Assembly (NCBI GenBank): GCA_902790325.1
Contig: CADARP010000003.1
Span: forward strand, 62,001-126,000
Source: Oscillospiraceae bacterium
GTDB taxonomy: Bacteria > Bacillota > Clostridia > Oscillospirales > Acutalibacteraceae
Length of the DNA: 64,000 nucleotides
Direction of reading: 5' to 3'
Shown here: piece after piece, positions 41,556 through 48,637 of the stretch
How positions within the stretch are numbered: position 1 is the stretch's first letter
Layout of the letters: each line of letters begins with the position of its first letter
Translations under genes and position numbers: made by a program
The notes under the pieces: generated by a model
The model's input: only the letters and a program-made list of their open reading frames with translations
Databases searched by the model: none
What the model was told of the DNA's origin: nothing

Positions 41556-41599
41556 TGACAAAATATTTACGTAGTATTTTGTCAGACATAAAATCTGAC
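41556..41599 (+). promoter_or_regulatory. overlapping inverted repeats upstream of the first small peptide
   Basis: A perfect 10-bp inverted repeat TGACAAAATA/TATTTTGTCA (41556-41565 and 41575-41584, 9-nt loop) shares GTCA with a second perfect one, GTCAGA/TCTGAC (41581-41586 and 41594-41599). The two hairpins cannot form together. The second ends 2 nt before the Shine-Dalgarno. It may be an RNA switch or an operator. Confidence 0.6.
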
Positions 41600-41617
41600 G
41601 AAAGGAGAATGATGACT

Positions 41618-41788
41618 ATGCGCAAGTATCTCAAGCCGGCTCTGGAGATCGAAGCGTTTGATGTGGAGGACATCATCACCGCATCTTCCGTTACTGGTAG
41701 TATTATCGATGGCCCTGTGATTACTCCCGGCCAGTCGGCAGCTCCCACCGGCGCTGCGGCTCCCATTGACGGCATCGAACTCAACTGA
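41618..41788 (+). CDS. 56-aa small protein with conserved IEAFDVEDIITAS motif
   Basis: From ATG 41618, 10 nt after AAAGGAG (two further in-frame ATGs lie at 41609 and 41612), the product begins MRKYLKPALE and continues IEAFDVEDIITAS. It ends in a low-complexity Gly/Ala/Pro/Ser tail without cysteines. The N-terminal 23 residues match the next gene's product at 17 positions, while the tails are unrelated. No signal peptide or membrane helix is seen. Function unknown; it is a real gene by its Shine-Dalgarno, its conservation with the paralogue and synonymous divergence. Confidence 0.75.
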   Translation: MRKYLKPALEIEAFDVEDIITASSVTGSIIDGPVITPGQSAAPTGAAAPIDGIELN

Positions 41789-41858
41789 TTTCGCGCATCC
41801 GCAGGCGGGGCTTTTGCTCCGCCTGCAAATTCCCGATCTATTGAAAGAGGATGATCCC

Positions 41859-42152
41859 TTGCGTCCGTACACAAGACCCGAACTGTATATCGAGGCGTTT
41901 GACGTCGAAGACGTCATCACCGCCTCCGGTTTGGCGTCCCCGGACATCGGGAACAACGGCGAAGGAAACCAGAACAACGGCGCTGCGTCGCCGATGGCCG
42001 AAGAAATGACGGAAACCGTCGAAAAGACCACGCTGTTTCCCGAAAGCACCGTTGCAAACCCGTCCGGCGCATTCCAGCAGGAGATCACGGGCGGCAACAT
42101 TGTACAGGAAGGACTCAACAATCTCTACGAGAACTTCCTCAACCGGTTTTGA
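41859..42152 (+). CDS. 97-aa small protein, paralogue of the preceding peptide (TTG start)
   Basis: TTG 41859 lies 8 nt after AAAGAGG (41844-41850) and gives MRPYTRPELY followed by IEAFDVEDVITAS, aligned with the upstream peptide without gaps. The C-terminal 70 residues are Asn/Gly/Glu-rich (IGNNGEGNQNNGAASP) and end in a helix-like NLYENFLNRF. An in-frame TTG at 41766 would extend it backwards over the previous gene, but it lacks the motif alignment. No cysteine or signal peptide. Function unknown. Confidence 0.72.
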   Translation: MRPYTRPELYIEAFDVEDVITASGLASPDIGNNGEGNQNNGAASPMAEEMTETVEKTTLFPESTVANPSGAFQQEITGGNIVQEGLNNLYENFLNRF

Positions 42153-42177
42153 TCCTCTTTTATCCATATACACATTG

Positions 42178-42217
42178 AGCCGAACAAATAGCACTCTATT
42201 TGTCCGGCTTGTTTTTT
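42178..42217 (+). terminator. terminator ending the secreted-protein/small-peptide unit
   Basis: The stem AGCCG-a-ACAAATA / TATTTGT-c-CGGCT (one mismatch, 6-nt loop) is followed by TGTTTTTT. It separates the accessory unit from polA, whose TTG start is 13 nt downstream. Confidence 0.88.
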
Positions 42218-42230
42218 CGGAGGGCTCACC

Positions 42231-44816
42231 TTGAAACTTCTTGTTCTCGACGGCAACAGTATTCTGAACCGCGCATTCTACGGCATCAAGCTGCTGACCA
42301 CGAAAGACGGCCGGTTCACCAACGGCATCTACGGCTTTTTAAGCATTCTCATCCGCCTGCGCGACGAGTGCCGGCCGGACGGGATCGTCGCGGCGTTCGA
42401 TCTGCGTGCCCCGACGTTCCGGCACAAGCTCTACGACGGGTACAAGGCGGGGCGCAAACCCATGCCGCCGGAGCTCGCGCAGCAGATGCCCGTGCTCAAG
42501 CAGCTTCTGACGGCGCTCGGTTTTGCCGTCGTGGAGCAGGAGGGCTACGAGGCGGACGACATTCTCGGTACGTTCGCGCGCCTGTGCGAGCAGGACACCG
42601 ACTGGCAGTGCTTCATCGCTACGGGCGACCGGGACTCGCTGCAGCTCGTCAGCCCCGAGACGACCGTGCTGCTTGCCACGACCAAAATGGGCAGACCGCA
42701 GACAACGCGCTGCACGCCCGAAAAGGTCATGGAGGACTACGGCGTGACGCCCGCGCAGTTGATCGACGTCAAGGCGCTCATGGGCGACAGCTCCGACAAT
42801 ATCCCCGGCGTTGCGGGTATCGGGCAAAAAACGGCCGGCGAGCTGGTCGCGCGGTTCGGCGACCTGGATTCGATCTACCGCGACCTGGATACGCTCGACG
42901 TCAAAAACGGCGTGCGCGAAAAGCTGCGTGCCGGCAAAGACAGCGCCTATCTCAGCCGCACGCTCGGCACGATCTGCCGCGAGGCACCGATCGGGAACGA
43001 TCTGCGGTCGTATTTGTATAAAACGCCGGACGTGCGCGCCGTGACGCAGATGCTCGCGGAGCTGGAGATGTTCTCCATGATCGAGCGTCTGCAGCTCCCG
43101 GCTGCCGCCGTGCCGCAAACCGAGGAACAGTGCGCGCGCACGGCAGAGATCGAAGATGCGTTTGACTATGATGCGGTGCTGACCGCGCTGCGGGAGGCGG
43201 GACACGCTTATTTTGACTGCGCTTACGACGCGGGTTATATCGAGCGCATGCTCCTTTGGACACAGGACAAGGTGCTGGCGCTGACGTGCGCGAATATGCA
43301 GTTTCCGGCATTCATGCAGTCGCTTCTGGAGGACGCGTCGATCCGCAAGCATGTCACGGACAGCAAACCGCTGTATGCCTACGCGCGGCGTAACGGCATT
43401 TCGCCCGCGGGGATCGACGACGATCTGCTGCTGACGGGCTATGTGCTCAACCCTTCCGCCAACGAATACGGCGCAGCGCGGCTTGCGCGGGAATACGCCG
43501 TTGCGCTGCCCGAATGCAGGGATGAAACCGCTGCCGCTGCCGCCGTACTGCCGGAGCTGTTTGAAAAGCTCTGCGCCGACGTGCGCAAAAACGGACAGGA
43601 GAAACTCCTGCGCGAGATCGAGCTGCCGCTGGCGGCTGTTCTGGCGGACATGGAGATCAGCGGTTTCGAGGTCGATACGGACGGGATCGGGCGTTTCGGC
43701 GCGCTGCTGGACGAGCGTATCCGCGCGGTCACGGCGTCCATCTTTGCGCAGACGGGTTTTGAATTCAATCTCAATTCGCCCAAGCAGCTCGGCGAAGCGC
43801 TGTTTGAAAAGCTTGCGCTGCCCGCGCCGAAAAGGACAAAGAGCGGGTATTCCACCAACGCCGAAACACTGCAGGCGCTTGCGGCGGATTACCCGGTCGT
43901 GGCAGAGATCCTCGAGTACCGCACGCTTGCAAAACTCAAATCGACTTACTGCGACGGTCTTTTGAAGGCGATCTCGCCGGACGGCCGCATTCACTCCACC
44001 CTCAACCAGACCGAGACGCGTACGGGACGCATCTCTTCGACGGAGCCGAATCTGCAGAACATTCCCGTCCGTTCCGAACTCGGCAGGGAAATGCGCCGCT
44101 TTTTCCGCGCTGCGGACGGCTTTGTGCTGGTGGACGCGGACTATTCCCAGATCGAGCTGCGCGTGCTTGCGGCGCTGGCGCGGGACGAGGCGATGCTGGA
44201 CGCGTTCAACAACGGCGTGGATATCCATACCGTGACCGCGTCGCAGGTATTCAACATGCCGCAGGAGATGGTCACGCCGCTGATGCGCAGCCGTGCCAAA
44301 GCGGTCAACTTCGGCATCGTGTACGGGATCGGCGCGTTCTCGCTGGCCAAGGACATCGGCGTGCCGCGGTACGAGGCGGACAGCTATATCAAGGGCTATC
44401 TGCACCACTATTCCGGCGTGGCGCGGTATCTCGAGGAGATCGTGCAGCGCGCGAAAGATAAAGGCTATGCCGAGACGGTGTTCGGCCGCCGGAGATACCT
44501 GCCGGAACTGACGTCCTCCAACCACAACCTGCGTGCGTTCGGTGAACGCGTGGCGAAGAATATGCCGATTCAGGGCACGGCGGCGGACATCATCAAAATT
44601 GCGATGGTGCGCGTGCATGCGCGCATGAAGCGCGAGAAGCTGGCGGCGAGACTGATTATGCAGGTGCACGACGAACTGATCGTCGAAGCGCCCGAAGCCG
44701 AAGCCGACGTCGTGTCGAAGCTGCTGGCACAGGAGATGGAGCAGGCGGCGGATCTGGGGGTGCGCCTTTTAGCGGACGTGCATATCGGCAAGACGTGGTT
44801 CGACGCGAAGGGATAA
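42231..44816 (+). CDS. polA: DNA polymerase I (TTG start)
   Basis: The 861-aa enzyme for gap filling and primer removal has an N-terminal 5'-3' exonuclease (LVLDGNSILNRAFYG, GYEADDILGT, LMGDSSDNIPGVAGIG), a middle 3'-5' exonuclease-like region and a C-terminal polymerase with motif A DADYSQIELR (from about residue 635), motif B RSRAKAVNFGIVYGIG and motif C QVHDELIVE. The middle domain lacks the DxE exonuclease motif (it reads YFDCAYDAG), so proofreading is probably absent, as in many Gram-positives. TTG 42231 follows GGAGGG. Confidence 0.95.
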   Translation: MKLLVLDGNSILNRAFYGIKLLTTKDGRFTNGIYGFLSILIRLRDECRPDGIVAAFDLRAPTFRHKLYDGYKAGRKPMPPELAQQMPVLKQLLTALGFAVVEQEGYEADDILGTFARLCEQDTDWQCFIATGDRDSLQLVSPETTVLLATTKMGRPQTTRCTPEKVMEDYGVTPAQLIDVKALMGDSSDNIPGVAGIGQKTAGELVARFGDLDSIYRDLDTLDVKNGVREKLRAGKDSAYLSRTLGTICREAPIGNDLRSYLYKTPDVRAVTQMLAELEMFSMIERLQLPAAAVPQTEEQCARTAEIEDAFDYDAVLTALREAGHAYFDCAYDAGYIERMLLWTQDKVLALTCANMQFPAFMQSLLEDASIRKHVTDSKPLYAYARRNGISPAGIDDDLLLTGYVLNPSANEYGAARLAREYAVALPECRDETAAAAAVLPELFEKLCADVRKNGQEKLLREIELPLAAVLADMEISGFEVDTDGIGRFGALLDERIRAVTASIFAQTGFEFNLNSPKQLGEALFEKLALPAPKRTKSGYSTNAETLQALAADYPVVAEILEYRTLAKLKSTYCDGLLKAISPDGRIHSTLNQTETRTGRISSTEPNLQNIPVRSELGREMRRFFRAADGFVLVDADYSQIELRVLAALARDEAMLDAFNNGVDIHTVTASQVFNMPQEMVTPLMRSRAKAVNFGIVYGIGAFSLAKDIGVPRYEADSYIKGYLHHYSGVARYLEEIVQRAKDKGYAETVFGRRRYLPELTSSNHNLRAFGERVAKNMPIQGTAADIIKIAMVRVHARMKREKLAARLIMQVHDELIVEAPEAEADVVSKLLAQEMEQAADLGVRLLADVHIGKTWFDAKG

Positions 44817-44817
44817 T

Positions 44818-45801
44818 ATGAAAATCGGAGATTTGGAAATACACGGCCATGCCGCGCTCGCACCGATGGCAGGCGTGGCGGACCGCGCGCTGCGGGAACT
44901 GTGCGTTTCGTACGGCGCGGCGTATGTGATCGGGGAGATGGCGTCCTCAAAGGGGATCAGCATGCATGACCGCAAGTCGGCGGCGCTGCTGTCCATCTCG
45001 CAGGCGGAGCGTCCGGCAGGCGTACAGCTTTTCGGCGACGACCCGCTGACGATGGCGAAAGCGGCGGAAATGGCGATGGCCTACGCGCCGGACTTTCTGG
45101 ATATCAATATGGGCTGTCCCGCGCCGAAGGTCGCAGGCAACGGCGGCGGCAGCGCGCTGATGAAAAAACCGCAGCTCGCGGCCGAGATCGTGCGCGCATG
45201 CGTACGCGCCGTTCCCGTGCCGGTTACGGTCAAAATGCGCATCGGCTGGGATGATACTGCCCTCAACGCGCCGGAACTTGCAAAGATGTGCGCCGACGCG
45301 GGCGCCGCCGCGATCACGGTGCACGGCCGCACACGCGTGCAGATGTATGCGCCGCCTGTGCGCCTGGACGAGATACGCAAAGTCAAGCAGGCGGTCGACA
45401 TTCCGGTGATCGGCAACGGTGACGTGACGGACGGCGAGAGCGCAAAGCGCATGCTTGACGAGACGGGCTGCGATTTCCTGATGGTCGGGCGCGGTGCGCT
45501 CGGACGGCCGTGGGTGTTCTCCCGGATCGCCGCTTACCTTGAACGCGGCGAGGTGCTGCCGGAGCCGCCGCTCGACGAACGTATGCGCGTCATGCTGGCG
45601 CATATCCGCACGCTCTGCGCCTACAAGGGCGACTACATCGGCATGCGCGAGGCGCGCAAGCACGCGGCATGGTATATCCGCGGCATCCGCGGCGCGGCGT
45701 CCTTCCGCAACCGCGTCGGCGCGCTGTCCTCCGTTGCGGAGCTGGAAGCGCTCGCATCAGACGTTCTGCGCATGGCGGAAAACCGGACGAATGATTATTA
45801 A
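44818..45801 (+). CDS. dus: tRNA-dihydrouridine synthase (DusB-like)
   Basis: The 327-aa flavoenzyme reduces uridines in tRNA D-loops. Visible are LAPMAGVADRALRELC, VQLFGDDP, DINMGCPAPKV with catalytic Cys100, VTVHGRTR-like ITVHGRTRVQMY, and the FMN-binding GNGDVTDGESAKRM and MVGRGALGRPW. It starts 1 nt after polA. Which D-loop position it modifies cannot be told from sequence alone. Confidence 0.94.
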   Translation: MKIGDLEIHGHAALAPMAGVADRALRELCVSYGAAYVIGEMASSKGISMHDRKSAALLSISQAERPAGVQLFGDDPLTMAKAAEMAMAYAPDFLDINMGCPAPKVAGNGGGSALMKKPQLAAEIVRACVRAVPVPVTVKMRIGWDDTALNAPELAKMCADAGAAAITVHGRTRVQMYAPPVRLDEIRKVKQAVDIPVIGNGDVTDGESAKRMLDETGCDFLMVGRGALGRPWVFSRIAAYLERGEVLPEPPLDERMRVMLAHIRTLCAYKGDYIGMREARKHAAWYIRGIRGAASFRNRVGALSSVAELEALASDVLRMAENRTNDY

Positions 45802-45813
45802 AGAGGAGAGAGT

Positions 45814-47199
45814 ATGATGAAAAACAAGCTGCGCACAGTCGCCGGAAATCATTACGGCCATTTCTGCCTGGGTCTGCTGTTTTGCTTTTTTCTGGTCTAT
45901 TTTCAGTTCCTGTACCTTGGGTTCGTAGACGACCTGGTATACAGCACCGCTGCGCAGGCGTCTTTTTCGGATTTCCTGCATTTCATGCGGTATCACTACA
46001 ATTACGCCAACGGACGCACGTGGGTCCACGTGCTTCTGATCGCGTTTCTGCGTTTCGGCGTCTATCCGTGGCGCGTGTTTATGCCCGTGTGCTTTGCGGC
46101 GTCTGTTTACCTGATCGCCCGGCTTGTCAGCCCCTCGGCGCAGTCGCTGCAGAAAACGCTCGTGTGGACGTGCGCGGCGTTTTTGTGCGTCAATATCGGT
46201 CTGTACAAGGACACGCTGTTCTGGATGACCGGCAGTTTCAACTACATCCTGCCCGTACCGTTCATCTGCCTGCTGCTTCTGTCTTTGCGCAGCGGCAGGC
46301 ATTTGTGGTGCACGCCGATCCTGGGGCTTCTGTGCGGCGCTTCGACGGAGCAGTATGGGATGATCACGTTCGGCTGTCTGCTGCTTTGGCTGGGGTACCG
46401 CGAATTCCGTCTGAAGGAGCACGCGCACCGCGTCTGGTTTATCGTGTCCGTTCTGACGACGCTCGCGGGAGTGCTGACGCTGGTTCTGTCGCCGTCCGTA
46501 CGCGCCAGAACGTACGCCCGAACCGGAACGCTTGCGGGACGGATCAGCTATTTGTTCTTTAATTTCTGGTTTCACTCCGGAATGATGGGTGTGTTTCTGG
46601 CGCTGCTCGCGGCGGCGGCCTGCCTGTATCTGTATTCCGCCGCGTCCAAGCGCCTTTGGAAAGCCGCCGCGCTGCTGACGGCGGCAGGCATTGCGGCGCT
46701 GGAAGCCGTCAGTTTTCTGCCGCTCGGCACGATCAGCGCACTGAGCGTATACGGCTTTGCCGCGGCTTTTCTGTTCGCGGTCTTTTTTGCGGCCGCTGCC
46801 GCGTTCCGCGCCGGAAACGGCATACCGCTGCTCGCGCTGCTGCTCGGCGGCGGCGCGCAGGTGATGATGCTCGTGACAGATCGTATGGCCGAACGCACGA
46901 CGATGGCGTCCGTGTTCTGCTTCGCTGTTTTTGCGGTGTCGCTGCTGGCACATGCGGACTTCTCCAAAAAACTGCTGCGGATCGCGGCCGTGCTGTGCGT
47001 GTGCCTGTTTGCGGCATACAGCGCAGCGGGATATGTATCCTATGCCGCCGCGCAGAGAGCGGCGTTCGCCGCGGGAGAATGCGTGGCCAAACACGACATC
47101 CCGCACCAAAGCCGGGAGGATATCGACAAGCTGATCGAGATGTGCGAGGAAGTGCGGCTCGAACAGGTCGAGGCGCATCTGCAGGCGGCGAAACCGTAA
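45814..47199 (+). CDS. polytopic membrane protein, DUF6056-like (glycosyltransferase-type fold)
   Basis: The 461-aa protein has roughly 11 hydrophobic segments. Features common to DUF6056-type proteins are an early extracytoplasmic FVDDLVYS (Asp pair), YANGRTWVH, FWMTGSFNYILPVPF and CGASTEQYG. These resemble GT-C-fold enzymes that use polyprenyl-phosphate sugars, where the Asp pair would be catalytic, but this is family-level inference. It follows dus by 12 nt and ends before a divergent-looking operator region. Confidence 0.75.
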   Translation: MMKNKLRTVAGNHYGHFCLGLLFCFFLVYFQFLYLGFVDDLVYSTAAQASFSDFLHFMRYHYNYANGRTWVHVLLIAFLRFGVYPWRVFMPVCFAASVYLIARLVSPSAQSLQKTLVWTCAAFLCVNIGLYKDTLFWMTGSFNYILPVPFICLLLLSLRSGRHLWCTPILGLLCGASTEQYGMITFGCLLLWLGYREFRLKEHAHRVWFIVSVLTTLAGVLTLVLSPSVRARTYARTGTLAGRISYLFFNFWFHSGMMGVFLALLAAAACLYLYSAASKRLWKAAALLTAAGIAALEAVSFLPLGTISALSVYGFAAAFLFAVFFAAAAAFRAGNGIPLLALLLGGGAQVMMLVTDRMAERTTMASVFCFAVFAVSLLAHADFSKKLLRIAAVLCVCLFAAYSAAGYVSYAAAQRAAFAAGECVAKHDIPHQSREDIDKLIEMCEEVRLEQVEAHLQAAKP

Positions 47200-47211
47200 A
47201 AATGCACGATT

Positions 47212-47276
47212 GCAACCGCCGGTTGCGCAATTTCCAAGCGGGTTTTCTTGTGCGCAACCGCGTGAAGTGGTAAACT
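47212..47276 (+). promoter_or_regulatory. promoter and GCAACC-type operator of the membrane XRE regulator
   Basis: TTGTGC (47248-47253) and TAAACT (47271-47276) are 17 bp apart. GCAACC/GGTTGC (47212-47226) forms a palindrome, and GGTTGCGCA (47221-47229) pairs with TGCGCAACC (47251-47259), the latter overlapping the -35. It is a likely autoregulatory site for the HTH protein downstream. Confidence 0.6.
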
Positions 47277-47311
47277 GACGGCGAAATCAGCAAGCGAAAG
47301 GAGCTGACAAT

Positions 47312-48319
47312 ATGATACTTGCAGATAAAATCGTGGATCTCCGCAAAAAGAACGGATGGTCCCAGGAAGAGCTCGCGGAAAAGCTTGAGGTCAGCCGTCA
47401 GTCCGTCTCCAAATGGGAAGGCGCGCAGTCCGTGCCGGATCTCAACCGTGTGCTGCAGCTTTCCGAACTGTTCGGCGTTTCCACAGATTATTTGTTAAAA
47501 GACGAACTGCCGGACGAAACGGCAGAGAATCCGCCTCTGCGCGAGGACACGGGCAAACCGCTGCGCCGCGTTTCGATGCAGCAGGCGCAGTCTTTCTTGC
47601 GGCTTCGTCAAAAGAACGCACAGCGCATCTCGATCGGCGTGACGCTGTGCATTCTCTCGCCGATCGCACTGATCCTTCTGGCTGCCGCACAGGAAGCGGG
47701 ACGCATCCGTCTGTCCGAGCAGCAGGCGGTGGGACTGGGTCTGCTGCCGCTGTTCCTGCTCGTCGGCGCCGCAGTCGCGCTGTTCGTGGTTTCGGGACTG
47801 TCCGGGAAACCGTTCGAGTTTCTCGGCGAAGAATGTTTTGAGACCGAGTACGGCGTGAGCGGCCTTGTGCGCGAGCAGCGCGAGCAGAATCACGGCGCGT
47901 ACGTTGTGCAGCTCGTCGCGGGTATCACGCTCTGCGTGCTGTCCTGCGTGCCGATCTTTGCCGCCATGTTCCTCGGCGCGGACGAATCCGGCGCCGCGTC
48001 CGATTTCCGTTATGTCGTCGCGGTTGCGGCGCTGCTGTGTATGGTCGCGGTCGGCGTCCTCCTGATCGTGCGCGCGTCGATCGTGCGCGGCGGGTACGCC
48101 GTGCTGCTGGAGGAAGGGGAATACTCGCGCGAATCGAAGCAGGCGCTTGAACGTCTCAAGCCTGTTTCCGCGATCTATTGGGGATTGATGACGGCAGGGT
48201 ATCTCGGTTACAGCTTCTTTACGATGGACTGGCAGAGAAGCTGGATCATCTGGCCTGTCGCGGGCGTGCTGTACGGCGTCGTGTACGCCGTCGCTTCGAC
48301 CGTGCAGAAGAAACAATGA
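47312..48319 (+). CDS. XRE regulator fused to a membrane domain
   Basis: The 335-aa protein has an N-terminal HTH_3 domain (about 5-65, GWSQEELAEKLEVSRQSVSKWEGAQSVP) and a C-terminal membrane region with about six helices (106-126, 139-163, 203-226, 236-256, 280-298 and 305-325). This HTH-plus-TM architecture is common in Clostridia and suggests a membrane-tethered transcription factor or envelope stress sensor. An operator with GCAACC repeats overlaps its promoter. No target other than itself can be named. Confidence 0.88.
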   Translation: MILADKIVDLRKKNGWSQEELAEKLEVSRQSVSKWEGAQSVPDLNRVLQLSELFGVSTDYLLKDELPDETAENPPLREDTGKPLRRVSMQQAQSFLRLRQKNAQRISIGVTLCILSPIALILLAAAQEAGRIRLSEQQAVGLGLLPLFLLVGAAVALFVVSGLSGKPFEFLGEECFETEYGVSGLVREQREQNHGAYVVQLVAGITLCVLSCVPIFAAMFLGADESGAASDFRYVVAVAALLCMVAVGVLLIVRASIVRGGYAVLLEEGEYSRESKQALERLKPVSAIYWGLMTAGYLGYSFFTMDWQRSWIIWPVAGVLYGVVYAVASTVQKKQ

Positions 48320-48328
48320 AACAGACTC

Positions 48329-48357
48329 TTGACTTTTGTTTCCGAAAGTGTTATCCT
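48329..48357 (+). promoter_or_regulatory. promoter of the thrS T-box transcript
   Basis: TTGACT (48329-48334) and TATCCT (48352-48357) are 17 bp apart, just after the HTH gene stop. Confidence 0.75.
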
Positions 48358-48364
48358 ACATTCA

Positions 48365-48607
48365 ATCGAATAGCAAAACGTTGATGCAGAAGTTGTTCTT
48401 CGGAATGCTTTGCCAGAGAGCCGCGCCTCGTGCTGCAAGCGCGGTCAGAGCAGGAGGAACATGACCGCTGCGGAGTGCGCGCAGGAAATGGCGCGACGTT
48501 TGTCCGCGTGAAGGACTTCAGAGCGGCAGGGCGCGCCCTGCAATCCGGGTGGAACCGTGGAGCGATTATGCTTCATCCCAGAGCATGGGATGGAGCTTTA
48601 TTTTTTT
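48365..48607 (+). promoter_or_regulatory. T-box riboswitch controlling thrS
   Basis: The 48320-48637 gap holds a tRNA-sensing leader. The conserved T-box bulge GGGTGGAACCGTGG is at 48547-48560. A terminator hairpin GCTTCATCCCA/TGGGATGGAGC (48570-48596) with a T-run (to 48607) follows. A long Stem I with AGAGAG (48415-48420) precedes. The likely specifier triplet is ACC (48464-48466), a Thr codon matching the tRNA-Thr(GGU) of this window; the loop assignment is by eye. Confidence 0.88.
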
Positions 48608-48637
48608 GTATTTCATTACTTAAAGGAGACGATAGAG

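Noticed and set aside
41555-41560. TTGACA before the first small peptide, as a possible extra promoter
   Set aside because: No -10 element at 16-18 bp. The bases belong to the inverted repeat.
41766-41858. N-terminal extension of the second small protein from TTG 41766
   Set aside because: It would overlap the first peptide and break the gap-free alignment of the shared motif. TTG 41859 has a better-placed Shine-Dalgarno.
44906-44913. TTTCGTAC inside dus, and another at 49899-49906 inside thrS
   Set aside because: Each is a single copy within coding sequence, without a partner 21 bp away or a promoter, so it is not an instance of the two-box element.
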